From a virus: a DNA stretch of 23,952 nucleotides. The notes under the pieces are model-generated. The model ran no database searches, was not told the DNA's origin, and worked only from the letters and a program-made list of their open reading frames with translations. The position numbers were made by a program, and so were the translations under genes. Positions 1 through 6,641 of this stretch are shown one piece after another (position 1 is the first letter of the stretch; the number at the start of each line of letters is the position of its first letter). The stretch covers positions 1 through 23,952 of IMG/VR virus record IMGVR_UViG_3300020445_000074, one strand, 5' to 3'.

Positions 1-32
1 GGTAGAGCATTCACTCTTCATAACTAGACCTA

Positions 33-170
33 ATGAACACAAGCATCAGATTCTGGACACCCGAAGACCAAAAGTGCCGATTTATGAGTTTTGCAACTTA
101 TGAGAAAGCACTAAAAATGATAAAGCAGTTAAATGAGATTAACTGCAAAGCAGAGGTCAAACTCTACTGA
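33..170 (+). CDS. small hypothetical protein, 45 aa
   Basis: An ATG-initiated reading frame of 45 codons ends at TGA 168-170, ten bases before a strong terminator stem, so it is the last gene of the preceding transcription unit. The product begins MNTSIRFWTPED and ends KAEVKLY. It looks like a small soluble alpha/beta protein with an aromatic-rich first half and a helix around residues 22-35 (YEKALKMIKQLNE). There is no clear Shine-Dalgarno sequence. I do not recognise the family. A second frame is open from base 2 to a TGA at 101-103 and could be the tail of an upstream gene overlapping this one, but it is too short to judge. Confidence 0.6.
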   Translation: MNTSIRFWTPEDQKCRFMSFATYEKALKMIKQLNEINCKAEVKLY

Positions 171-179
171 GAAGACAGA

Positions 180-213
180 CCCTCATCGGACAGTTAACCG
201 ATGGGGGTTTTTT
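180..213 (+). terminator. rho-independent terminator
   Basis: A 10-bp stem (CCCTCATCGG at 180-189 with CCGATGGGGG at 198-207, one T-G pair) closes an 8-base loop and is followed at once by six T residues (208-213). This is a textbook intrinsic terminator. It separates the 45-aa ORF upstream from the late structural cluster downstream. Confidence 0.9.
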
Positions 214-260
214 ATATGAGAATTCGCAATGCCTAATCTATAACGAACCATTCGAGTGAG

Positions 261-267
261 CTAAATA
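261..267 (+). promoter_or_regulatory. putative T4-type late promoter (CTAAATA)
   Basis: GCTAAATA lies in a T-rich stretch between the terminator and the first gene of the structural cluster, about 41 bases before its ATG. T4 late promoters use a TATAAATA -10 box recognised by the phage sigma factor gp55. The same GCTAAATA string occurs in the only other sizeable gap of the left half, before gp25. Assignment rests on similarity and position only. Confidence 0.5.
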
Positions 268-308
268 TTTTTTTGAGATAATTTTTCTCTTACAGGAATT
301 TTTCTATT

Positions 309-518
309 ATGGCTTCCAAGAAACCCTACTACGTCGTGTCGAGAGTCCACAAAGGTAGTCAACTATCCTCTGGTGTGGTATACTGGAGACAGGATAGCAT
401 ATGGACTTCCACTGCTACAGACGCTCACAAATTTCGCTCCACGAAGTCTGCTGAGAAAGAATTAGAAAAACTTACAGAAACATCCCCAGATGCAAGAGTC
501 GAAAAAATCACCCCCTAA
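309..518 (+). CDS. hypothetical protein, 69 aa
   Basis: First gene of the structural cluster. An AGGA-type ribosome site (AGGAA, about 293-297) sits 11 bases before the ATG. The product starts MASKKPYYVVSRV and is basic and soluble, with a beta-rich aromatic first half (YYVVSRVH, VVYWRQ) and a predicted helix near the C-terminus (residues 45-57, SAEKELEKLTETS). No signal peptide, membrane segment or known motif is visible. Its 3' end overlaps the next gene by 29 bases in another frame. Family not recognised. Confidence 0.7.
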   Translation: MASKKPYYVVSRVHKGSQLSSGVVYWRQDSIWTSTATDAHKFRSTKSAEKELEKLTETSPDARVEKITP

Positions 519-765
519 GGATCTAGATTCCTCAGAGTGGTATGAGAACGCCCTTAACGATCAGATAATTAAGAATGAACATCAAGTGCTAGAAGAAAAA
601 ATTCTGGCACTAGAGAAGAAGGTAGAAGAGTTATCTCAACGACCCATAGCAAAGGTAATGTATAAGCCTCCAGGTGCTACTAAGCATATGGAGTTAGCAC
701 ATTATCTAAATGAAGTAGAAACTAGGTTAAATACATTAGACTTGCGAATAGAACTTGATGTCTAA
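490..765 (+). CDS. hypothetical coiled-coil protein, 91 aa
   Basis: Starts inside the previous gene (29-base overlap) because no other in-frame start is available near the N-terminus. It ends in TAATG, sharing its stop with the start of the 836-aa gene. Residues 30-50 (heptad-like VLEEKILALEKKVEELSQ) form a convincing short coiled coil, and a second amphipathic helix lies at about 68-88. Such a protein could be an oligomeric structural or assembly factor, but that is inference from its shape and its place in a tail cluster. No family recognised. Confidence 0.72.
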   Translation: MQESKKSPPKDLDSSEWYENALNDQIIKNEHQVLEEKILALEKKVEELSQRPIAKVMYKPPGATKHMELAHYLNEVETRLNTLDLRIELDV

Positions 766-3275
766 TGACGTGTAATTGGCAAAATGGGTTAGCAATATCT
801 TCACCGATCGGGTCATCTTTCACATTTGATCCGATGGATCCTGATGACAATGTGTTGGGAACTAATGAGGATGAAGAGTATTTCGAGTATCTCTTTACAC
901 TTCTGAATGTAACGTGTGCGGATGACGGTACCTGTGATACCTATGCACCCGCAAGTATAAGAGTTACTGGAGAAGAGCAATACTTTACGTTATGGATTTG
1001 CGATAGCACGACTGAGCGTATATCCGTGCGTAATGCCACAGCAGAATTTAAGGTAGGAGAGACAGTTACTACTTCTGGAGGTGCTACAGGTACTGTAAAG
1101 GAATGGCATAACTTCAGAGAACCTAATGGGTTGGATATTATAGAGTTTGAGACAGGCTGCACAGGTAATTTCCCTTCTCAGGTAGTAACAGGTTCTGAAT
1201 CGGGGGCGACCGCCGACTGTATTGCTGGATGGTTCGATACCCCTGGTCAAACCTCATTAGCAACGACTCCTCCATTACTAATCAACACAGAAGTCGTCTT
1301 AGCGTCCGTTAGTGGGTTCTATGCCTATCCTAAGAAGGTTTCCTATACAAAATACCTAAGTCCCAAGTGCGATACCCTTGTAGACGTTTGTGGACCTATT
1401 GCTTCCTATGATGATTCAGGAGTAGGATGGAACGAAATGTTCCAGAATGCTGGTAATTGTGAAACGAAGAAGTTTGCTAAGGAAGTAGCAGATTCATTAA
1501 AGGACGTGTGGGGAGCGACCGAGCAATCTTGTAGTAGAGAATCAACGTGGCCGATTAATGCTGATACAGGTGTCTATGTAAAAGTACCACTACTAGGAGA
1601 AGACCTAGATGGTAAACCTGTAGAAATGAAAGAGATGCAACATACCAAGTTGCAAGATCAATTAGAAACAGGATGGAAGAATTGGTTTAATGCTGCTAAT
1701 GGATGTTATAATAATCAATTTGCAAATGAACAAACCTTTACTAACCTCTATAAAGGATTGTCACAACCAACTGATCTTACAGTCAACAGAGAATTTGTAA
1801 TCGATAGTGCCGAAGAGACTAAAATTGGTATGATGGATGCTGGTCTAGAACCAGATCGTATCAATAGTGCAGAGATGTGGAGAGAGGTACGTACCTTTAA
1901 CTGCGAAATGAATGATGTAATCGACTTGCAGATTGCAATGGCAGAACATCAGGACGCAATATTCAATAATAATAAGACTGTTGTGCCTTCTAACTGGTAT
2001 GTTGAGAAGATGCAGGAGTGGTCAACCCATTCTTTCAGGGGTGTGCCTAATGCTGGTACTAGAATCAAGTGGAATATATTTGAATATGTCCCTCATCAGA
2101 TGGGAAGACAAAGTTTTCCTTACACTATAACAGGCCAATGGTACTGCGCAGACCTGTTAGGTCTTAATGTAGGTGTCACTGGTGGATATAGTTGGACTAT
2201 ACCACTAGAAATTAATTCAAATTGGTCTACTTATAGGGATCTATTAGCAGAAGCAGTAGAAAGACAAGGTAATCCATACGATGATGTTAAGATTGCGACT
2301 CTAAAAGAGTTCATAAAGCCTTCAGATAGTGCAATTAAGATCTTCGATTACGATGCAGCGACCTTTCCCCACTATGGATACATTGAATTAAACAATTATG
2401 AGTATGCAGGACAGGGTATAACAGACATTACTTCACTAGATCCTGGTCTTGGGTATATGCATCAACCCATTGTCACTCTTACACCACCTGATTTGGAGGG
2501 TGGAGTGCAAGCAACAGCAGAAGCAATTGTTACAGGAGGGCGTGTGTATGGTTATAAGATCACTAATGAGGGTAGTGGATACATTCAGTCACCCGTAATT
2601 GAAGTAGAAACACCTAACTCAGTGCTCAATGCACTAGCAGATGTGACTGTAGGTAGTAGTTACATCATTAATATCACTATGTCGGACTACCCTAAACTGT
2701 TTATGGGTATAACAGTGCGGGATGATGGCAATCAAATGGACTTAAATGAGGTAAGGAGACTAGTACCTGCGGTTGATTTTGATTGTACTGCGGATGGTAG
2801 TAGTACTATTATAATAAACACGATCTATTCTCAAGGTGATGGGTACGATATAGACGATATACAAGCAGGAATGATTGTTGAAGGCTTTGATGATCCGACT
2901 ACTTACGTTCAATCAGTGTCTATAGCGGGTAATTCAGTCACTCTAAGTCAAAATATACCTGCTGGTTCGTATCGAGTGAACACGATGATGGCAATTCAGA
3001 TGGATACTGCGTCAAATGTGACCCTTACACAAGTAAATTTCTCGTTTACGGCACCTCAGACCGCAAATGCGACCGCATACTCCCGTCTTTTCCTCCAAGC
3101 AGAGACAGGAAGCTCCTTCACTTACGAAAATTCACGTGAAATTGCGCATTTTGACGGAAAAACGGCAAATGAAGACGGAAGTGTTACTCTAAATAACGTA
3201 TTAAGGAACCGCAAGGAGACAACTACCCTCCAACACTTGCGCAACGACCATACTTTCTTGCATATTTACGTATAA
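765..3275 (+). CDS. virion structural protein of unknown role, 836 aa
   Basis: Long ORF joined to its neighbours by TAATG overlaps on both sides, directly upstream of the PAAR gene, so it probably belongs to the tail hub, spike or baseplate. The N-terminal third is Cys-containing. A module beginning FKVGETVTTSGGATGTV occurs at about residue 95 and recurs in gp8. The middle (about residues 370-460) is dense in aromatic and polar residues, with MWREVRTFNCEMNDV, NNNKTVVPSNWY and FPYTITGQWY, and looks like the conserved core. Two GSGY-type beta motifs follow (about residues 553-575 and 593-616), like those in the giant gp7-like protein and gp8. No lysozyme signature, signal peptide or membrane helix is visible, so I do not call it gp5. 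Coding status is secure; function is not. Confidence 0.8.
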   Translation: MTCNWQNGLAISSPIGSSFTFDPMDPDDNVLGTNEDEEYFEYLFTLLNVTCADDGTCDTYAPASIRVTGEEQYFTLWICDSTTERISVRNATAEFKVGETVTTSGGATGTVKEWHNFREPNGLDIIEFETGCTGNFPSQVVTGSESGATADCIAGWFDTPGQTSLATTPPLLINTEVVLASVSGFYAYPKKVSYTKYLSPKCDTLVDVCGPIASYDDSGVGWNEMFQNAGNCETKKFAKEVADSLKDVWGATEQSCSRESTWPINADTGVYVKVPLLGEDLDGKPVEMKEMQHTKLQDQLETGWKNWFNAANGCYNNQFANEQTFTNLYKGLSQPTDLTVNREFVIDSAEETKIGMMDAGLEPDRINSAEMWREVRTFNCEMNDVIDLQIAMAEHQDAIFNNNKTVVPSNWYVEKMQEWSTHSFRGVPNAGTRIKWNIFEYVPHQMGRQSFPYTITGQWYCADLLGLNVGVTGGYSWTIPLEINSNWSTYRDLLAEAVERQGNPYDDVKIATLKEFIKPSDSAIKIFDYDAATFPHYGYIELNNYEYAGQGITDITSLDPGLGYMHQPIVTLTPPDLEGGVQATAEAIVTGGRVYGYKITNEGSGYIQSPVIEVETPNSVLNALADVTVGSSYIINITMSDYPKLFMGITVRDDGNQMDLNEVRRLVPAVDFDCTADGSSTIIINTIYSQGDGYDIDDIQAGMIVEGFDDPTTYVQSVSIAGNSVTLSQNIPAGSYRVNTMMAIQMDTASNVTLTQVNFSFTAPQTANATAYSRLFLQAETGSSFTYENSREIAHFDGKTANEDGSVTLNNVLRNRKETTTLQHLRNDHTFLHIYV

Positions 3276-3823
3276 TGGCAGCTTTTGGACTAACAACTGG
3301 GGTTTGTACTGGTCACGGATGCTGGCCACCCCAAGGATATGCCCCTTCACCCGTCACTTCGGTGATGGTAACCAAAATTCCACCTCTTGTAAGCACACAA
3401 ATAAGAAATGTGCACTGCAAACCGTGTGGAAAGAACCCTGCGTGCCATCCTGGCACTGTTTCTGTTGGTTGTGCGACTGTTTTATGTGGTGTAGGTGCTC
3501 CAGCAACTCCAGTGGCGGTACCAAAGGGTGCAGATCCAGAGACAGAAGCAATATTAGCGAAACTTGCACCTAAGGTATGTGCTACTAGGTTACCCAGTGC
3601 TAAGATTGGCACATCAATTAGTTGTGGATCAAAGGTTGCGGTAGGTGCCCCTAATGTGTTATTATGTAAAGGTGGTGACTCAGTTAGCAAACTTGCTGCT
3701 TTAGCTGCTACAATGGCATCATTAGGGATGTTCCCTATTCTATCGATTCCTTCTATTGGAGGAGGTGGTGGATCTGGATCACAATCCCCTGGTGACAACT
3801 CCGTAACTGATTGTTCTAATTAA
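3275..3823 (+). CDS. PAAR-like spike-tip protein, 182 aa
   Basis: PAAR proteins cap the beta-helical central spike of contractile tails (gp5.4 in T4) and bind a metal ion at the tip. The sequence shows a Gly/Pro/Val-rich chain with a VCTGHGCWPP start and many possible metal ligands: C11, H14, C16, H47, C48, C51, C57, H58, C66, C71. A later PAAR-style segment, PSAKIGTSISCGSK followed by VGAPNVLL, lies at about residues 105-130. Residues about 134-160 are strongly hydrophobic (LAALAATMASLGMFPILSI) and lead into a Gly/Ser tail, which is unusual for a bare PAAR tip. Position before gp25 and gp6 fits a baseplate role. The start is fixed by the TAATG overlap with the upstream gene. Confidence 0.75.
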   Translation: MAAFGLTTGVCTGHGCWPPQGYAPSPVTSVMVTKIPPLVSTQIRNVHCKPCGKNPACHPGTVSVGCATVLCGVGAPATPVAVPKGADPETEAILAKLAPKVCATRLPSAKIGTSISCGSKVAVGAPNVLLCKGGDSVSKLAALAATMASLGMFPILSIPSIGGGGGSGSQSPGDNSVTDCSN

Positions 3824-3960
3824 TGGCACTTTATTCCAACACTAACGACAAAATTGAACCGACCCCTAAAAAGACCCGTCAAGGCTCTGGTGCTCACACT
3901 AAGTATTCTGCTACTTCACGTAATAAGGCACGTAAACAGTACAGAGGACAAGGACGTTGA
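3823..3960 (+). CDS. small basic hypothetical protein, 45 aa
   Basis: ATG shares TAATG with the stop of the PAAR gene. The product begins MALYSNTNDKIEPTPKK and ends KARKQYRGQGR. It is strongly basic and rich in Lys, Arg, Ser, Thr and Asn, and probably unstructured. Short basic proteins of this kind are, from memory, frequent in cyanophage structural clusters, but no function is known to me. The close coupling on both sides and clean codon structure support a real gene. It could bind DNA or an acidic virion surface; that is speculation. Confidence 0.72.
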   Translation: MALYSNTNDKIEPTPKKTRQGSGAHTKYSATSRNKARKQYRGQGR

Positions 3961-4094
3961 AATATACTCAAATGTGGGACAAAGTAGCAAAACTCTTGAC
4001 AGCACTCTCCAAACGAGATGATGTAGTGTATCGAGTTAAGGCTACTCCTGAATCTGTTGATGCTAAACTTTGTAAGATTGGGGAATTTAGGTGA
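3957..4094 (+). CDS. small hypothetical protein, 45 aa (TTG start) or 40 aa (ATG 3972)
   Basis: A frame ending at TGA 4092-4094 can start at TTG 3957 or ATG 3972. The TTG is favoured: it overlaps the previous stop as TTGA and has AGAGGA at 3943-3948, 8 bases upstream. The ATG has no ribosome site at proper spacing. The product is MKYTQMWDKVAKLLTALSKR (TTG start) followed by about 25 residues ending KIGEFR. It has an amphipathic helix at the N-terminus and is basic. The downstream SET gene starts at GTG inside this stop. Family not recognised. Confidence 0.55.
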   Translation: MKYTQMWDKVAKLLTALSKRDDVVYRVKATPESVDAKLCKIGEFR

Positions 4095-4390
4095 CATACC
4101 AAGCATTACCCAAATGCATACACGTAAAAGATAGCCCTGTCGCTGGACAGGGCTTATTTGCTTTAAGCGATATACCTGATGACGTGTATCTTGGTATATC
4201 ACACGTTGTAGTGGATGATGACATTATGAGAACACCTTTAGGAGGGTTCGTTAATCATAGTGAAGATCCTAACTGCATCAAAGTATTTGAAGAGGAAGAA
4301 TGGGGGAAGATATATCATATGAGAACTATTAGAGAGATTAAGAAGGGTGAAGAGCTGTTTTTGAAATACACTTTCTATAAGGTAACTTAA
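4091..4390 (+). CDS. minimal SET-domain protein (putative protein-lysine methyltransferase), 99 aa
   Basis: GTG start overlapping the upstream TGA (GTGA), with GGGGA at 4080-4084, six bases upstream. SET signatures appear in the right order: GxG-LFA near the N-terminus (G19-Q-G21-L-F-A24, cofactor side), G52-F-V-NHS (N55-H56-S57) followed by P60-N61, and a C-terminal R-x-I-KKGEELFLKY block (residues 81-93) with Y93 and Y96 as candidates for the active-site tyrosine. SET proteins transfer methyl groups from S-adenosylmethionine to lysine side chains. At 99 residues this is shorter than ordinary SET domains (about 130) and than the 119-aa chlorovirus vSET, so the variable middle insert is nearly absent. 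Its substrate is unknown; a virion or host protein is possible. Catalytic activity is inferred only. Confidence 0.75.
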   Translation: MTYQALPKCIHVKDSPVAGQGLFALSDIPDDVYLGISHVVVDDDIMRTPLGGFVNHSEDPNCIKVFEEEEWGKIYHMRTIREIKKGEELFLKYTFYKVT

Positions 4391-4396
4391 AAGTCG

Positions 4397-4403
4397 CTAA
4401 ATA
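4397..4403 (+). promoter_or_regulatory. putative T4-type late promoter before gp25 (CTAAATA)
   Basis: GCTAAATAAA lies in the 34-base gap between the SET gene and gp25, about 21 bases before the gp25 ATG. It repeats the GCTAAATA seen at 260-267. gp25 has no obvious Shine-Dalgarno sequence. The motif resembles the T4 late -10 box TATAAATA. Confidence 0.5.
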
Positions 4404-4424
4404 AAGTGACGAATGATCTTGTAG

Positions 4425-4823
4425 ATGCCAAAGACGGTTAACTTTAAGGATGTATCCATTTCATTGGGTATGAATCCAGTAACCAACGACGTTCTTACAA
4501 TTACCGACGAAGCTGCGGTAAAAAGAGCGTTATATAATATTGTGATGACCAGGAAGGGAGAAAGATTCTTTAAACCCGATCTTGGTAGTAATGTAGCGGA
4601 TTTATTGTTTGAACCATTAGATTCAGCGACAGCCTCTCTTTTACAAGAAGAGATTGAATATGTCATCATCAAATACGAACCACGTATTAACTTAATTCGT
4701 TGTGATGTAGAAGCCAATTACGATAGTAATGGTTTTGATTGCGCAATTTCATTTGAAATTATCGGAATAGCTTCCGATGTGCAAATTCGTGATGTAGATT
4801 TCTTCCTAGAAAGAACACGATAA
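4425..4823 (+). CDS. gp25: baseplate wedge subunit gp25
   Basis: Homologue of T4 gp25 and of the sheath-initiator family of contractile machines. It forms part of the inner baseplate next to the gp6 wedges and nucleates sheath assembly. The 132-residue length equals that of T4 gp25. Diagnostic motifs match: MTRKGERFF (T4 has TTRKGSRPF), a following PDLGSNVADLLFE (T4 PEFGCDLSDQLFE), and YEPRI at about residues 83-87, which carries the EPR core. It is followed without a gap by gp6, as expected for proteins that bind each other. Confidence 0.95.
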   Translation: MPKTVNFKDVSISLGMNPVTNDVLTITDEAAVKRALYNIVMTRKGERFFKPDLGSNVADLLFEPLDSATASLLQEEIEYVIIKYEPRINLIRCDVEANYDSNGFDCAISFEIIGIASDVQIRDVDFFLERTR

Positions 4824-6638
4824 ATGTCCTACGTTCAAGTTGCCAATTTAGACTTCACAGAGATCAAATCTTCTCTGAAGGAATACCTGCGCTCTAATAG
4901 CGAATTTACTGATTACGACTTTGAAGGTTCGACTCTATCTACCCTATTAGATGTACTAGCGTATAACACGTACTACACGGCGTTTAACGCTAATATGGTA
5001 GTTAATGAGGCGTTCCTTGAATCAGCGACCCTCAGGGACAATGTGGTCTCTCTGGCGAAACAAATCGGGTATCTTCCCAAGTCATCTGTAGCTCCAACAG
5101 CAGTTATGAACATTGCTGCTGACTTTAGCACAGAAAACAATATTCCCTCTATAGTTAAACTCCCTAGAGGATCACAATTCCTTACCAGGATAAACGGTAC
5201 TACCTATTCCTTCATTACAGCAAAAGATTATGTTGTAGGACTGAATACACAAAGTATAGCAAATTTCACTGATGTTGAGATAAAAGAGGGTAATTATGTT
5301 CTTGAAACATTTACGTTTAATGGTGCCATTCCTCAAAGGTTTGTACTTCAAAACCCAGGGATTGATACAGGTACTCTCAAAGTCACTATTAGACCAACAT
5401 TTAATAGTACTAGTGTGGTTGAGTACCGCCTAGCAGAAAACATTATAGGCTATGATAGCACATCACAGGTCTTCTTCTTACAAGAAGGTGAGGATGAGCG
5501 TTATGAGATTATATTTGGAGACGGTATACTAGGTAAGAAATTAGAAACAAACAATTATATCGAAGTATCATATATTACAACTAATGGTGCATCTGCTAAT
5601 GCTGCCAGAGTGTTCTCATATGGTGCTGTATTAGAGGATAGCACTGGTGCTAGTGATTATGCTCCTTCGATTACATTAACCACTACTACAGCAGCATCTG
5701 GAGGCGAAACACTTGAATCGATTGATTCTATCAAAAGAAATGCTCCGAAGTTTTTTAACTCACAAAATAGGGCAGTTACCGCAGATGACTACGAATCCAT
5801 TATCCGTCGTATTTTCCCTGCAATTGCTGACATCGTTTGCTATGGTGGAGAAGACGCTAGCCCACCAGAATACGGTAAAGTTAAAATCGTAATCAAACCA
5901 GCATATTCTTCTACGTTATCTCAATATACTAAAAACCTCATCTCTACAGATCTTAAGAAGTATGCTGTAGTATCGGTGACACCTGAAATCGTTGATCCTT
6001 CGATTACATACGTTGAATTGAATTCAAACGTATACTATAACAAGTCACAGACAACTCTAAACAAATCAGAGTTGAAAGCAGAGGTAATATCTGGATTAAC
6101 TAACTATAGATCAACATCTGATCTAGAAAAGTTCAATGGTAGGTTTAAATACAGTCGTATAGTTGGTATCATCGATGCTACTGATACTAGTATCACTTCC
6201 AACGAAACTTCTATTAAGTTAAGAAAGGATTTTGTTCCTGTATTAAATACAGTAACACAATATGAAATTTGTTACCAGAACCTTATTAAGAGTGGATGCT
6301 CAAATCCTTCTGTACAGAGCAGTGGCTTTGTAGTTGCGGGTTATCCAAGTGATGTGGTCTACCTAGCGGATGACCAAAAAGGAGGTATTTACCTATACAA
6401 GATTGACCCTACTACTCAAGAGAGATTTGTTCTCAATGCACAGCAAGGAACAGTTGATTACGAGAAAGGAGAGGTAATGTTGAATCGGTTAAATATAATC
6501 AAAGGAAGTTATGATGATGAAAGGATTGAACTTCGTGTCATTCCTTCCAACAAAGACATATACGCTTATCGTGAAGCATATCTAAGTTTAGATTTGCAGT
6601 CTAGCGTATTCCTGATCACCCAAGAAGCACTAATCTGA
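4824..6638 (+). CDS. gp6: baseplate wedge subunit gp6
   Basis: The ATG follows the gp25 stop directly. gp6 dimers form the continuous ring of the inner baseplate and bind gp25, gp53 and gp7. At 604 residues it is close to T4 gp6 (660). The N-terminal part has the helical stretch typical of gp6 and J-like wedge proteins (FEGSTLSTLLDVLAYNTYY, then NEAFLESATLRDNVVSLAKQ and GYLP). The middle has a J-like stretch with SIKRNAPKFFNSQNRAVT followed by DDY and PPEYGKVKIVIKP. Position between gp25 and the gp7-like gene supports the call. No anomalies seen. Confidence 0.92.
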   Translation: MSYVQVANLDFTEIKSSLKEYLRSNSEFTDYDFEGSTLSTLLDVLAYNTYYTAFNANMVVNEAFLESATLRDNVVSLAKQIGYLPKSSVAPTAVMNIAADFSTENNIPSIVKLPRGSQFLTRINGTTYSFITAKDYVVGLNTQSIANFTDVEIKEGNYVLETFTFNGAIPQRFVLQNPGIDTGTLKVTIRPTFNSTSVVEYRLAENIIGYDSTSQVFFLQEGEDERYEIIFGDGILGKKLETNNYIEVSYITTNGASANAARVFSYGAVLEDSTGASDYAPSITLTTTTAASGGETLESIDSIKRNAPKFFNSQNRAVTADDYESIIRRIFPAIADIVCYGGEDASPPEYGKVKIVIKPAYSSTLSQYTKNLISTDLKKYAVVSVTPEIVDPSITYVELNSNVYYNKSQTTLNKSELKAEVISGLTNYRSTSDLEKFNGRFKYSRIVGIIDATDTSITSNETSIKLRKDFVPVLNTVTQYEICYQNLIKSGCSNPSVQSSGFVVAGYPSDVVYLADDQKGGIYLYKIDPTTQERFVLNAQQGTVDYEKGEVMLNRLNIIKGSYDDERIELRVIPSNKDIYAYREAYLSLDLQSSVFLITQEALI

Positions 6639-6641
6639 TAA

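Noticed and set aside
1-30. tRNA-Met-like fragment: GGTAGAGCA resembles a D-arm and CTTCATAA an anticodon loop with CAT.
   Set aside because: The would-be anticodon stem does not pair and no T-arm (GGTTCGA-like) follows; the same bases fit an open coding frame. Likely coincidence, though a decayed tRNA cannot be excluded without upstream sequence.
2-103. Open frame running in from the window edge to TGA 101-103.
   Set aside because: Only 33 codons visible, overlapping the better-looking 33-170 ORF by 71 bases; not enough to call a partial gene.
3189-3195. CTAAATA inside the 836-aa gene, about 80 bases before the PAAR start.
   Set aside because: It lies within coding sequence, and the motif is short enough to occur by chance in AT-rich DNA; the PAAR gene is already coupled by a TAATG overlap.
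765-3275. gp5-type tail lysozyme.
   Set aside because: No lysozyme catalytic pattern and no VxGxxxxx octapeptide run of the gp5 beta-helix could be seen.
3313-3798. 161-codon reading frame on the minus strand.
   Set aside because: It is antisense to the PAAR gene, whose Gly/Pro/Val-rich codons leave few reverse stops. The plus-strand frame has recognisable motifs and coupled junctions.
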